The position numbers were made by a program, and so were the translations under genes. Under the pieces are notes generated by a model that saw only the letters and a list, made by a program, of their open reading frames with translations, had not been told where the DNA came from and did not search any database. From positions 1 through 12,462 of the forward strand of contig JAIFNF010000218.1 in the NCBI GenBank assembly GCA_020047885.1: a stretch of DNA of 12,462 nucleotides, in the 5' to 3' direction. This document shows, one piece after another, positions 1 to 7,809 of this stretch. The stretch is from Gammaproteobacteria bacterium (lineage in GTDB: Bacteria > Pseudomonadota > Gammaproteobacteria > Competibacterales > Competibacteraceae). Numbering within the stretch: the stretch's first letter is position 1; each line of letters starts with the position of its first letter.

Positions 1-1367
1 TCAGCGACGACATGCGAATCGCGCTGCGGCCATAGTCGGCGAACATCAGGAACGTGCCGCCAAAGGGCACATAGCCACCGTGCAGCGCCAGCCCGTTCAT
101 CACCGCGTACATGGCGAATTCGCGGACGCCGTAATAAATCAGATTCCCGTCGGGATGCTCGAAATCCACGGGGCGGCAGCCCACCCAGGGAACACCGGTC
201 GATTCGGTGAGATCAGCGGAGCCGCCGACCAGACTGGGAAAATGCGGGCTGTAGACTTCCAGCGCCCGCTGCGACGCAACCCGCGTGGCGATATTTTCGC
301 GACGATCCTGAGTCGCGTGGATAAAGTTCCAGGCCAGTGCTTCCCAGTCGTCGGGAAAGCCACAGGCCAAGCGCCGATCGAGTTCCGCCGCCGCATCCGA
401 ATTTTCGGCCCGGTAGCGGGCGAACATCGCGTTCCATTCCGCTTCCCAGACCACGCCCTTGTCACGGGCATCGAAGGCGCGATAGGTCTCGGGGGGAATG
501 ACAAAGGGTTCGTAATGCCAGCCGATTTTCTCGCGGGTCGCCGCGACTTCGGCAGCCGGGAGAACCCCAAGCAATGGTGGTTTTGCAACAGATCAGCGTC
601 GGCTTGTCGAGGGACGTCCGCGCCTGGGTAATGGCGTCATGCACCGCTGCCGCATCGTGACCGTCCACGTTCGGAATGACTTGCCAGCCGAAACCTTCAA
701 AGCGCTTGATAATGTCATCGTTGAACCAGCCGCGCACCGGCCCATCGATGGAAATGCCGTTGTCGTCATACAGGCAGATTAGCTTGCTCAATCCCCAGTT
801 ACTGGCCAGGGAACAGGCTTCGTAGGAGATGCCTTCCATCAGGCAGCCATCGCCGAGAATGACGTAAGTGTAGTGATCGACAATAGGAAAACCGGGACGG
901 TTAAAGCGGGTCGCCAGCGCCCGTTCGGCCAGCGCCATGCCCACGCCATTGGCCAAACCCTGTCCCAACGGGCCGGTGGTGGTTTCCACGCCGGGGGTCA
1001 GACTTCGCTCCGGATGGCCGGGGGTCCGCGATCCCAGGCGCCGGAAGCTGCGCAGATCGTCAATCGTCAGGTCGTAGCCGCTCAGATGCAGTAGGGAATA
1101 CAACAACATCGAGCCGTGGCCATTGGACAAAATGACCCGGTCACGATTCAGCCATTTGGGATTCGCCGGGTTGTGGCGCAGAAAATCATTCCACAACACT
1201 TCACCAAAGTCGGCCATACCCATCGGGGCGCCGGGGTGTCCCGATTCGGCGCGTTGTACGGCGTCCATGCTCAAAGCGCGGATGGCGTTGGCCAGTTCCC
1301 GACGCGAGGGGGTTTCGGTCACAGCGTCCACCAGGGAACGGGCGGCCAGTTCGCTAAGCGAGGACAT
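1..1367 (-). pseudogene. tkt: Transketolase, partial and frameshifted (left-edge truncation plus internal ~41-nt deletion)
   Basis: Transketolase is a thiamine-diphosphate enzyme of the non-oxidative pentose phosphate and Calvin pathways that moves two-carbon units between sugar phosphates. From the ATG at 1367, 270 residues read normally: SGHPGAP (His44), SNGHGS (His84) and the ThDP motif GDG at 172-174 with DDN at 201-203. After WGSP the frame breaks at 557/558. It resumes one frame over with [12 protein letters not shown] and stays open to base 1, including YYGVREFAM, whose catalytic Glu codon is at 119-121. Compared with TktA, about 14 residues (the NKAGTHDSHGAPLG loop with the catalytic His) are missing, or roughly 41 nt. 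Read literally, translation runs 31 out-of-frame residues and stops at 462. The second half has no stops over 185 codons, so the lesion is recent or an assembly error. An AGGAG (minus strand, near 1376) lies 8 nt before the ATG. A TTG at 1370 is a weaker alternative start. Confidence 0.88.
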
Positions 1368-1559
1368 CAAATCTACTCCTAACAGGACTCATAAAAAACC
1401 GGGGAAAACCGAGAGAAATCACAAAACCTTCAGTGTGTTGCCAAAGCCCTGTGATCCGGTTGCGCGCGTCGCTCTTAGCGGGGACGTTAAGCCGGAAAAA
1501 TCGTCAAGGATGTCCGGTCGCGCCAAACCCCCTTTGGGATTGGCCGAAAAATGGCGGCG

Positions 1560-1588
1560 ATTATAGGAAAGATCACGGTAAACGCCAA
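1560..1588 (-). promoter_or_regulatory. Predicted sigma70 promoter for tkt
   Basis: On the minus strand, TTGGCG (1588-1583, 4 of 6 to consensus) is followed by exactly 17 nt and then a perfect TATAAT (1565-1560). Transcription would start near 1553 and give a leader of about 185 nt before the tkt ATG at 1367. The call rests on hexamers and spacing only. Confidence 0.5.
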
Positions 1589-1652
1589 TGATTTATACAT
1601 CGTGCATCCCGGAGCCATCACGTTATTCCGTTCGCACCGGTGTTCCTAGTGC

Positions 1653-1681
1653 TTGATGTAACCCCTTGCGTATCTTAGAGT
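1653..1681 (+). promoter_or_regulatory. Possible sigma70 promoter for the purD-ubiUV operon
   Basis: TTGATG (1653-1658, 4 of 6) and TAGAGT (1676-1681, 4 of 6) are separated by 17 nt. Transcription would start near 1688, about 65 nt before the purD ATG. Both hexamers are imperfect, so this is a moderate guess. No FNR-type TTGAT-N4-ATCAA site was seen beside it. Confidence 0.33.
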
Positions 1682-1752
1682 GCGATCATATCCGCGAACC
1701 CCCACTCTGCGCATCTTCTGCGCTGCTATCACCACACTTACAGAGCATTCTG

Positions 1753-3051
1753 ATGAATATTCTAATCATTGGCGGCGGTGGCCGTGAACACGCCCTGGCC
1801 TGGAAAGTGGCGCAATCGGGCCGGGTCAACAACGTCTATGTCGCGCCCGGCAACGCCGGCACCGCCCGTGAACCGAAGGTCACGAACATCGCTATCACCG
1901 CCGATGATCCACCGGACTTGCTCAAATTTGCCCAGGGTCATCATGTGGACCTCACCATTGTCGGCCCGGAAGTCCCACTGGTGCTGGGCATTACCGACCT
2001 GTTCACCCAGGCCGGTCTGCGCTGCTTTGGCCCCTCCAAAGCCGCGGCGCAACTGGAAGGTTCCAAAGCCTTCGCCAAGGACTTCCTGGCTCGCCATCAC
2101 ATCCCCACCGCCCGTTATCAGAGTTTCACCGACCCGGACGCCGCGGAAACCTACATTCGGGAGATGGGCGCGCCGGTGGTAGTGAAAGCGGATGGCCTGG
2201 CAGCGGGCAAAGGCGTCATTTTGGCGCAAAGCGTCGATGAAGCCGTGGCGGCAGTCCATGGCATGTTAAGCGGCAAGGATTTCGGAACCGCCGGTCACTG
2301 CGTCGTTGTCGAGGAATTCCTGCATGGCGAGGAAGCCAGTTTCATCGTCATGACCGATGGCCAATTTATCCTGCCGTTCGCCTCCTCCCAGGATCACAAA
2401 GCCCGCGACAATGGCGACCGGGGACCCAATACCGGCGGGATGGGCGCTTATTCCCCCGCCCCAGTGGTCACGCCGGAACTGCATGACCGGATTATGGCTG
2501 AGATTATTGAACCCACCGTGCGCGGCATGGCGGCGGAAGGTCGCCGCTATGTCGGCTTTCTCTACGCCGGGGTGATGGTGACCGCTGAGGGTCCCAAAGT
2601 CCTGGAATACAACTGCCGGTTGGGCGATCCCGAAACACAACCGCTGATCATGCGATTGCGCTCCGATCTGGTGGAACTGTGCAAGGCCGCGCTGGATGGG
2701 CGCTTGCACGAGATTGCCGTGGACTGGGACCCGCGCCCGGCCCTGGGCGTCGTGATGACCGCCGGCGGCTATCCGGGCCGTTACCGGCAGGGCGATGTGA
2801 TTCACGGTCTGCCCGCGCATGACGAAGAACTGGGTGATGAGGTCAAGCTGTTCCACGCCGGCACGGTGGAAGCGAAAGACGGATCTATCGTGACCCATGG
2901 CGGGCGGGTGCTGTGCGCAACCGCGCTGGGCGGGACGGTCGCCGAGGCACAGAATCTGGCCTACAACCTGGCCAAGCGGGTGCATTGGGAAGGCGCGTAT
3001 TACCGCACCGACATCGGCTATCGCGCCATTGCCCGGGAACGCGGGGAATAA
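1753..3051 (+). CDS. purD: Phosphoribosylamine--glycine ligase (GAR synthetase)
   Basis: PurD joins glycine to 5-phosphoribosylamine using ATP, the second step of de novo purine synthesis, in the cytosol. The 432-residue product has the expected single-domain bacterial length (E. coli about 429). It opens with MNILIIGGGGREHALAWK, the N-terminal Rossmann-like domain. The ATP-grasp domain follows with LEGSKAFAKDF, VVVKADGLAAGKGV, the GEEAS strand and QDHKARDNGDRGPNTGGMGAY. RLGDPETQ matches the family signature. The reading frame is open further upstream, but the ATG at 1753 fits all known PurD N-termini; a longer start would add 29 residues unlike the family. The ribosome binding site is poor. 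Only 1 nt separates its TAA from the ubiU ATG, so the two are almost certainly co-transcribed. In E. coli purD instead follows purH, which is not seen here. Confidence 0.97.
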   Translation: MNILIIGGGGREHALAWKVAQSGRVNNVYVAPGNAGTAREPKVTNIAITADDPPDLLKFAQGHHVDLTIVGPEVPLVLGITDLFTQAGLRCFGPSKAAAQLEGSKAFAKDFLARHHIPTARYQSFTDPDAAETYIREMGAPVVVKADGLAAGKGVILAQSVDEAVAAVHGMLSGKDFGTAGHCVVVEEFLHGEEASFIVMTDGQFILPFASSQDHKARDNGDRGPNTGGMGAYSPAPVVTPELHDRIMAEIIEPTVRGMAAEGRRYVGFLYAGVMVTAEGPKVLEYNCRLGDPETQPLIMRLRSDLVELCKAALDGRLHEIAVDWDPRPALGVVMTAGGYPGRYRQGDVIHGLPAHDEELGDEVKLFHAGTVEAKDGSIVTHGGRVLCATALGGTVAEAQNLAYNLAKRVHWEGAYYRTDIGYRAIARERGE

Positions 3052-3052
3052 C

Positions 3053-4084
3053 ATGGCTATTTCAATGCAATCGCCTGCGTCCAAATCCCTTGAACTGGTT
3101 TGTCCCGCGGGCAACCTACCCTCGTTGAAAACTGCCGTTGATAACGGTGCCGATTCCGTCTACATCGGCTTCCGCGATGACACCAACGCCCGCCATTTCC
3201 CCGGCCTGAACTTCGACGCCAAAACCGCGGTGCAGGGGGTTCAATACGCCCACGCCCGGGGCCGCCGGGTCTTCGTGGCGCTCAACACCTTTCCGCAACC
3301 GGCCGGCTGGCCGCGCTGGGAACGGGCGGTCGATCAGGCCGCCGAACTGGGCGTGGACGCAGTGATCGCTGCCGACATCAGCGTCCTCGACTACGCCCAT
3401 CACCAGCATCCGAACCTGCCGCTGCATCTCTCCGTCCAGGGTTCCGCCACGAACTACGAAGCCATCCGCTTCTACTACGAGCAGTTCGGCATCCGCCGGG
3501 TGGTATTGCCCCGCGTCCTCTCGCTCCCGCAGGTTCAGCATGTTCTCGACAATAGCCCAGTGGACGTTGAAGTATTCGGCTTCGGCGGGCTGTGCATCAT
3601 GGTTGAGGGTCGCTGCCTGCTGTCGTCCTACGTCACCGGCGAATCACCCAATATGTGCGGGGTCTGTTCTCCAGCCAAAGCCGTGCGCTGGGAAGAAACG
3701 CCTCAGGGGCTGGAAACGCGACTCGGCGGACTGCTTATCGACCGCTACGCACCGGGCGAATCCGCGGGTTATCCCACCCTGTGCAAGGGCCGGTTCACGG
3801 TCGCCGATCAGACCTATTACGCGATTGAGGAACCCACCAGCCTGAATACCCTGGAGTTGTTGCCGCAATTGCAGGCCATGGGCATCGCGGCGATCAAGAT
3901 CGAGGGTCGCCAGCGCAGTCCGGCCTATGTGACCCAGGTGACGAAAGTCTGGCGGGCGGCGATTGACGCCTGCCGCCGCGATCCGTCGGCCTATACGCCG
4001 AAACCGGAATGGTTGAAAGAATTGGGCAAAGTGTCGGAAGGCCAGCAGACCACGCTGGGTGCGTATCACCGGACCTGGCAATGA
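3053..4084 (+). CDS. ubiU: O2-independent ubiquinone biosynthesis protein UbiU (U32 peptidase-like, YhbU)
   Basis: UbiU is a U32-family [4Fe-4S] protein that, with UbiV, carries out ring hydroxylation in ubiquinone synthesis without oxygen. The 343-residue product starts with the family's ELVCPAGN (14-21) and VYIGF, and contains the U32 core GLCIMVEGRCLLS (179-191) and the IKIEGRQRS motif (281-289). Cys181, Cys188, Cys205 and Cys244 are spaced 7, 17 and 39 residues apart. This is the spacing I recall for the E. coli cluster ligands (C169, C176, C193, C232), so the cluster site appears intact. This separates it from the related peptidase/RNA-hydroxylase members RlhA and TrhP. The ATG at 3053 follows the purD stop by 1 nt, with GGGGAA just upstream. 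Its TGA overlaps the ubiV start. The usual third partner, ubiT (SCP2-domain protein), is not in the window. Confidence 0.93.
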   Translation: MAISMQSPASKSLELVCPAGNLPSLKTAVDNGADSVYIGFRDDTNARHFPGLNFDAKTAVQGVQYAHARGRRVFVALNTFPQPAGWPRWERAVDQAAELGVDAVIAADISVLDYAHHQHPNLPLHLSVQGSATNYEAIRFYYEQFGIRRVVLPRVLSLPQVQHVLDNSPVDVEVFGFGGLCIMVEGRCLLSSYVTGESPNMCGVCSPAKAVRWEETPQGLETRLGGLLIDRYAPGESAGYPTLCKGRFTVADQTYYAIEEPTSLNTLELLPQLQAMGIAAIKIEGRQRSPAYVTQVTKVWRAAIDACRRDPSAYTPKPEWLKELGKVSEGQQTTLGAYHRTWQ

Positions 4085-5001
4085 TGACCGCGTACCATCA
4101 ACCAAAACTGGCGCTGGGGCCGGTGCTGTACTACTGGCCCCGGGACACCCTGCTGGATTTCTACGAACGGATCATCACCGCGCCCGTGGATATCGTCTAT
4201 ATCGGCGAAACGGTCTGCTCGAAACGCCACCTGATGAACACCAGCGACTGGCTGGTGCTGGCCGAACGGTTGAGCGCAACGGGCAAGGAGGTCGTGCTGT
4301 CCACCCTGGCCCTGCTGGAAGCGGAATCGGAACTCAAAACCCTGCGGCGGTTGTGCGAGAACGACCGCTTCACGGTGGAAGCCAATGACCTGGGCGCGGT
4401 GCGGCTGCTGGCGGAGCGGAAAATGCCGTTCGTGTTGGGGACCGGGATCAACGTTTACAATGACCAGACCCTGCGCGTTCTGACCGAGTTGGGTGCGAAA
4501 CGCTGGGTGATGCCGGTGGAATTGTCGCGGCAAACCCTCAGCACGATTCAGGCTGGACGGCCCGAAGGCGTGGAAACCGAGGTGTTTGCCTATGGCCGAA
4601 TGCCGCTGGCCTATTCCGCCCGCTGTTTCACCGCCCGCTATCACAATTTGCCCAAGGATGATTGCCAGTATCGGTGTCTGAACGATCCCGAAGGCTTAAC
4701 GCTGAGTACTCGCGAAGGTCAGACATTTCTGACGCTGAATGGCATTCAGACCCAGTCGGCGCAGACCTGTAACCTGCTGCCTGAACTGGCGGAATTGCGG
4801 GAATTGCATGTCGATGTACTGCGCATCAGCCCGCAGGCGCAGGGCACGGAAACCGTCATTACGGCGTTCGCGGCCTGTCTGCGCGGGGAACGGGATGCGG
4901 TCGAAGCGGCGCGGGCGCTGAACGCCGCCTTGCCCTATGGCGCTTGCGATGGTTACTGGCAGGGTCAAGCGGGATTAAAGCAGGTCGCCGCGCTGCCGTA
5001 A
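4081..5001 (+). CDS. ubiV: O2-independent ubiquinone biosynthesis protein UbiV (U32 peptidase-like, YhbV)
   Basis: UbiV forms a heterodimer with UbiU in E. coli and also holds a [4Fe-4S] cluster; both are needed for ubiquinone made under anaerobic conditions. The product is 306 residues. It begins near KLALGPVLYYWPRDTLLDFY and shows VYIGETVCSKRH (Cys46), FAYGRMPLAYSARCF (Cys182) and DDCQYRC (Cys195, Cys199). The last three cysteines are spaced 13 and 4 residues apart, as in E. coli (C180, C193, C197). The first lies 136 residues upstream rather than 141, consistent with small loop differences. The ATG at 4081 overlaps the ubiU TGA (ATGA), the usual sign of translational coupling. A second ATG at 4084 is equally possible. 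No good ribosome binding site precedes either. Confidence 0.93.
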   Translation: MMTAYHQPKLALGPVLYYWPRDTLLDFYERIITAPVDIVYIGETVCSKRHLMNTSDWLVLAERLSATGKEVVLSTLALLEAESELKTLRRLCENDRFTVEANDLGAVRLLAERKMPFVLGTGINVYNDQTLRVLTELGAKRWVMPVELSRQTLSTIQAGRPEGVETEVFAYGRMPLAYSARCFTARYHNLPKDDCQYRCLNDPEGLTLSTREGQTFLTLNGIQTQSAQTCNLLPELAELRELHVDVLRISPQAQGTETVITAFAACLRGERDAVEAARALNAALPYGACDGYWQGQAGLKQVAALP

Positions 5002-5039
5002 GGCATTATGGGATGCGATTTTAGAGCGAGAAAGTCAAC

Positions 5040-5780
5040 ATGTCGATTCTGCATTACACCGAAAGCGGCCACGGGGAGCCGCTGATGCTGCTGCACAGTG
5101 GCGGCATGAGCGGGGCGGAGTGGATGCCGCACATTCCGCTGTTCGCCCGCCATTTCCGGGTGATCGTTCCTGACCATCTGGGGCATGGGGCCAGCCCGAT
5201 GGTGGCCGAGCGGTTGACCGTCGCCGACATGGGCCGCGCCGTGCTGGAACTGATGGATGAACTGAACCTGCCTCAGGCGAATCTGGTGGGATCCTCGATG
5301 GGCGGAGCGGTCGCGCTATGGCTGACGCTCTACCATCCCGGTCGCGTGAGCCGCCTGGTGCTGTACCGGATTGGTTACCGCAAGGATGAACAGACTCACG
5401 CGGGCACCCGCAACATGGCTGACCCGGCCTACTGGCGCGGCGTCGGGATGCATAAGTGGTTAAGCGACATCCATGAGCCACAGGGAGGGCCGGATGCCTG
5501 GGAGGAGGTGATCAGCCGGGTATCGGAAGCGCTGGAGCCGGCGACCACTGATCACAAGCACGATCTGGAAGTACTGGACTGTATTTTTCAGCCCACCTTG
5601 ATCGTCGTTGGCGACCGCGATCCTGTGGCGCCCCTGGATCAGATTCTGGAAATGTTTGGCGCGATTCCCCACTGCGGGTTATGGGTCATGCCTTACGCCA
5701 CGCACGTCACCGCGACTAACACCTGGCGGGCAGAGTCGTTTGCACTGGAAGTCACCCGGTTTTTGCAACGGCAGAAGTAG
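5040..5780 (+). CDS. Alpha/beta-fold hydrolase, substrate unknown
   Basis: This 246-residue protein is a complete single-domain alpha/beta hydrolase without signal peptide or membrane segment. LLHSGGMSGAEW (18-28) is the oxyanion-hole strand-loop, with HSGG rather than the common HG. VIVPDHLGHGAS follows at 41-52. GSSMGG at 84-89 is the nucleophile elbow (Ser86). GDRDPV supplies Asp194 and YATHVT supplies His222, so the triad is intact. The best general resemblance is to the 3-oxoadipate enol-lactonase / BioH / MhpC type, but this does not define a substrate. It starts 38 nt after ubiV on the same strand with a weak ribosome binding site (GAGCGAG), probably as the last gene of the purD-ubiU-ubiV unit. 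The 69 nt after its stop, up to the end of the convergent pncB, show no clear terminator hairpin. Confidence 0.9.
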   Translation: MSILHYTESGHGEPLMLLHSGGMSGAEWMPHIPLFARHFRVIVPDHLGHGASPMVAERLTVADMGRAVLELMDELNLPQANLVGSSMGGAVALWLTLYHPGRVSRLVLYRIGYRKDEQTHAGTRNMADPAYWRGVGMHKWLSDIHEPQGGPDAWEEVISRVSEALEPATTDHKHDLEVLDCIFQPTLIVVGDRDPVAPLDQILEMFGAIPHCGLWVMPYATHVTATNTWRAESFALEVTRFLQRQK

Positions 5781-5849
5781 TCGTGTGGAAAGGAAGAGAT
5801 CGAACGCCACCTATTGAATCCTACATTTTTCCCTTTGCCATCAACGCTG

Positions 5850-7187
5850 CTAATGCGCCTCCCGGTCCAAGCGCGCCGCCATGTCCCGCAATTCCGGGGC
5901 AATCGCTACCGGATACGGCGGTTCCACCTGATTCGTCCGCAACGCTGTCGGTAATGCGGCCAGTTGTTGCTGCACCCGTTCGCGGATCGCGCTCAACGGT
6001 TCTGGCGGAGCTACTCGCTGACCCTGACGCATGACCGGTTGCAACAACGGTTCGCCCAGTTGCGGAGCTTCCTCCAGCCCCAGGCAATCGCCAAGAAATA
6101 CGCCTTCGTCACTGATTCGCCGATAAACCTGCTTGCGACCCGGCCAGGTTTCCTTACCCTCCGAACGCTTGCGCCGGGGTTGGCCGGCATACTCCTGTAA
6201 TTTGTAAACCATATCCAGCGTTGGCGCGTCGGTAGAGGCATCCAGCCGGGTGCCAATGCCGAAACCGTCCAGCGGCGCGCCGGTCGCCAGCAATTCAGCC
6301 AGCCGGTCTTCATCCAGATCGCCGCTGCCGAGAATCGTGACTTCGTGCAACCCGCCGTCATCAAGAATGCGCCGAACCTGTCGGGCATGTTCCGCCAAGT
6401 CACCGCTGTCAATGCGCACCCCGCGAATCTGGATACCCCGTTCCTGCAGGCGCGGCGCGAGACGAACCACTTTATGGGCGGCGGCTTCGGTGTCGTAGGT
6501 ATCGATCAGCAACGTCACATTCCCCGGTTGCGCGGCGGCAAACCGCTCGAAAGCATCCTCTTCACGGTCATACGCCTGCACCAGTGAATGCGCCATCGTG
6601 CCGAACAGCGGGATACCGAACTGCATTCCCGCCAGCACCGTCGCGGTGCCGGCAAAACCGGCCAGATAATTCGCCCGGGCCGCCAATAACCCCGCTTCCG
6701 CGCCATGCGCCCGGCGCATTCCGAAGTCCACCAGCAGCTTGCCCGGTGCGGCCAGCACACAGCGGGCGGCTTTGGAAGCGATCAGCGTCTGATAGTGCAG
6801 CAGATTGATCAGCCGACTTTCCACCAACTGTGCTTCCGGCAGCGGGGCCGTCACACGCAACATCGGTTCATTGGCAAAAAAGACCGTGCCTTCCGGCAAC
6901 GCCTCGACATCGCCGGTGAAGCGCAAGGTGTCCAGTGAGGCGATGAACGACGGGTTGAAACGCCCCGATGCGGCCAGCCAGGCGCGTTCCCCCGCCGTAA
7001 AATGCAGGGTCTCCAGATACGTTAGCACCTGTTCCAAACCCGCGGCCAGCAAAAAACCCCGGCGGGACGGCAACCGGCGCACAAACAGATCGAAGACCGC
7101 TACATCGTGCATCCGCTCGGCGTGATAGGTCTGGAGCATGGTCAACTGATACAGGTCAGTCAGTAATACGCGGCAATCCAAAGACAT
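5850..7187 (-). CDS. pncB: Nicotinate phosphoribosyltransferase
   Basis: NAPRTase makes nicotinate mononucleotide from nicotinate and PRPP, with ATP hydrolysis, in the Preiss-Handler NAD salvage pathway. The 445-residue product has the family start LLTDLYQLTM (8-17), DFGMRRAHG (154-162), GTMAHS with the likely phospho-acceptor His200, RIDSGDL (258-264) and GFGIGTRLD (308-316). These cover the PRPP and nicotinate site, and no key residue appears lost. The length fits the bacterial/eukaryotic NAPRTase class. The ATG at 7187 has a strong AGGAGG seven bases upstream. That AGGAGG contains the TAG stop of the response regulator gene, and the two genes are only 11 nt apart. It is therefore the last gene of the two-component operon and depends on the same transcript unless an internal promoter exists. 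Placement with a sensor system is unusual for pncB. Confidence 0.95.
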   Translation of the reverse strand: MSLDCRVLLTDLYQLTMLQTYHAERMHDVAVFDLFVRRLPSRRGFLLAAGLEQVLTYLETLHFTAGERAWLAASGRFNPSFIASLDTLRFTGDVEALPEGTVFFANEPMLRVTAPLPEAQLVESRLINLLHYQTLIASKAARCVLAAPGKLLVDFGMRRAHGAEAGLLAARANYLAGFAGTATVLAGMQFGIPLFGTMAHSLVQAYDREEDAFERFAAAQPGNVTLLIDTYDTEAAAHKVVRLAPRLQERGIQIRGVRIDSGDLAEHARQVRRILDDGGLHEVTILGSGDLDEDRLAELLATGAPLDGFGIGTRLDASTDAPTLDMVYKLQEYAGQPRRKRSEGKETWPGRKQVYRRISDEGVFLGDCLGLEEAPQLGEPLLQPVMRQGQRVAPPEPLSAIRERVQQQLAALPTALRTNQVEPPYPVAIAPELRDMAARLDREAH

Positions 7188-7194
7188 AGCGTGA

Positions 7195-7201
7195 CCTCCT
7201 A
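7195..7201 (-). promoter_or_regulatory. pncB ribosome binding site fused to the upstream stop codon
   Basis: On the minus strand the sequence reads TAGGAGGTCACGCTATG. The TAG (7201-7199) ends the response-regulator gene, and its last two bases begin the AGGAGG for pncB. Ribosomes terminating on the regulator thus stop on the initiation region of pncB, a classic layout for coupled translation. It is the strongest ribosome binding site seen in this operon. Confidence 0.75.
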
Positions 7202-7807
7202 CTCGTTAATTAAAGCCAGCATCCGGATCAACTCTGACAGCGACTCCGCGTGCAGTTTCTCCATCACCCGCTTGCGATGGATTTCCACGGTGGAAATGCT
7301 GATGCCCAGTTCGGCGGCGATCACCTTGTTGTACTGACCGGCGGCCACTCGCTCCATGACTTCCTGCTCACGCGGCGATAACAAGGCCAACCGGGCGCAA
7401 ATCGCTTGGCGCTGGATTTGCCGATGCCGTTCCTGGGCGTCGAGCGCCAGCGCTTCATGAATCCGGGTCAGCAACGCCTCGGCCTGAAAGGGCTTTTCCA
7501 GAAAATCGAAGGCTCCCGCTTTCATCGCCCGGATCGCCATCGGCACATCGCCATGGCCGGTGATGAAGATGATCGGCATCCGGCAACCCATTGTTTGTAA
7601 GCGCTTTTGCAAATCCAGGCCGCTCATACCAGGCATCCGCACATCCAGCAGCAAACAACCCGGCCGGTGAATGGCGTCCGATTCCAGAAAGTCGATGGCA
7701 TTGGGGTAGGTTTCCACCGGCAATCCATGCGCACGCAACAGCAGTCCAACCGCATCGCGGATCGCGGGATCATCATCAGTCAGAAAGATCGTAGGCGTCG
7801 GGTCCAT
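7199..7807 (-). CDS. FixJ-family two-component response regulator (REC + LuxR-type HTH)
   Basis: A cytosolic DNA-binding response regulator of 202 residues. The receiver domain occupies about 5-120: acidic pocket LTDDDP (9-14), phospho-acceptor Asp55 in LLLDVRMPGMSG, switch Thr83 in FITGHGD, and conserved Lys105 in EKPF. A short linker leads to a LuxR/FixJ helix-turn-helix at about 138-197 (LSPREQEVMERVAAG, then ISISTVEIHRKRVMEKL). The all-conserved active site predicts phosphorylation-dependent DNA binding, usually as a dimer on an inverted repeat. The ATG at 7807 lies 2 nt after the stop of the second kinase; a TTG at 7813 would overlap that stop. The two kinase genes directly upstream are the obvious partners. 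Target genes are unknown; the inverted repeat at 11356-11394 is one candidate site. Confidence 0.94.
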   Translation of the reverse strand: MDPTPTIFLTDDDPAIRDAVGLLLRAHGLPVETYPNAIDFLESDAIHRPGCLLLDVRMPGMSGLDLQKRLQTMGCRMPIIFITGHGDVPMAIRAMKAGAFDFLEKPFQAEALLTRIHEALALDAQERHRQIQRQAICARLALLSPREQEVMERVAAGQYNKVIAAELGISISTVEIHRKRVMEKLHAESLSELIRMLALINE

Positions 7808-7809
7808 GA

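Larger units (their letters stand above)
1368..1752. other. Divergent tkt / purD intergenic region
   Basis: This 385-nt stretch separates the divergent tkt and purD genes. It holds one promoter-like pair for each direction (annotated separately) and a small hairpin, CCAAA-5 nt-TTTGG at 1523-1537, inside the predicted tkt leader. The hairpin has no T-run after it, so it is not a convincing terminator. I see no convincing coding sequence, PurR-type operator or riboswitch. Open frames crossing it lack a start site with a ribosome binding site and resemble nothing known. Confidence 0.6.

Noticed and set aside
139..588. 149-codon minus-strand frame inside tkt
   Set aside because: It lies in a third frame. 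The true tkt continuation in this stretch is the frame that encodes [12 protein letters not shown] through GVREFAM.
1523..1537. CCAAA-CCCCC-TTTGG hairpin as a terminator
   Set aside because: The stem is only 5 bp and no T-run follows on either strand.
1596..1609. 14-bp match TACATCGTGCATCC also at 7101-7114
   Set aside because: One exact 14-mer repeat in 12 kb is close to chance expectation, and the second copy lies inside pncB coding sequence with no context in common.
1666..1752. Longer start for purD that adds 29 residues
   Set aside because: The added residues do not resemble PurD, have no ribosome binding site, and would overlap the likely promoter. The family N-terminus begins exactly at the ATG at 1753.
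2266..3114. 282-codon frame antisense to purD
   Set aside because: It is a GC-rich shadow of a highly conserved gene; its His- and Gly-rich translation resembles no family and it has no ribosome binding site.
5781..5849. Terminator between the convergent hydrolase and pncB genes
   Set aside because: No stable GC-rich stem with a T-run could be found on either strand in this 69-nt gap.
7199..7807. Quorum-sensing LuxR-type regulator
   Set aside because: The N-terminal domain is a phospho-receiver with Asp55, Thr83 and Lys105, not an acyl-homoserine-lactone domain; only the DNA-binding domain is shared.
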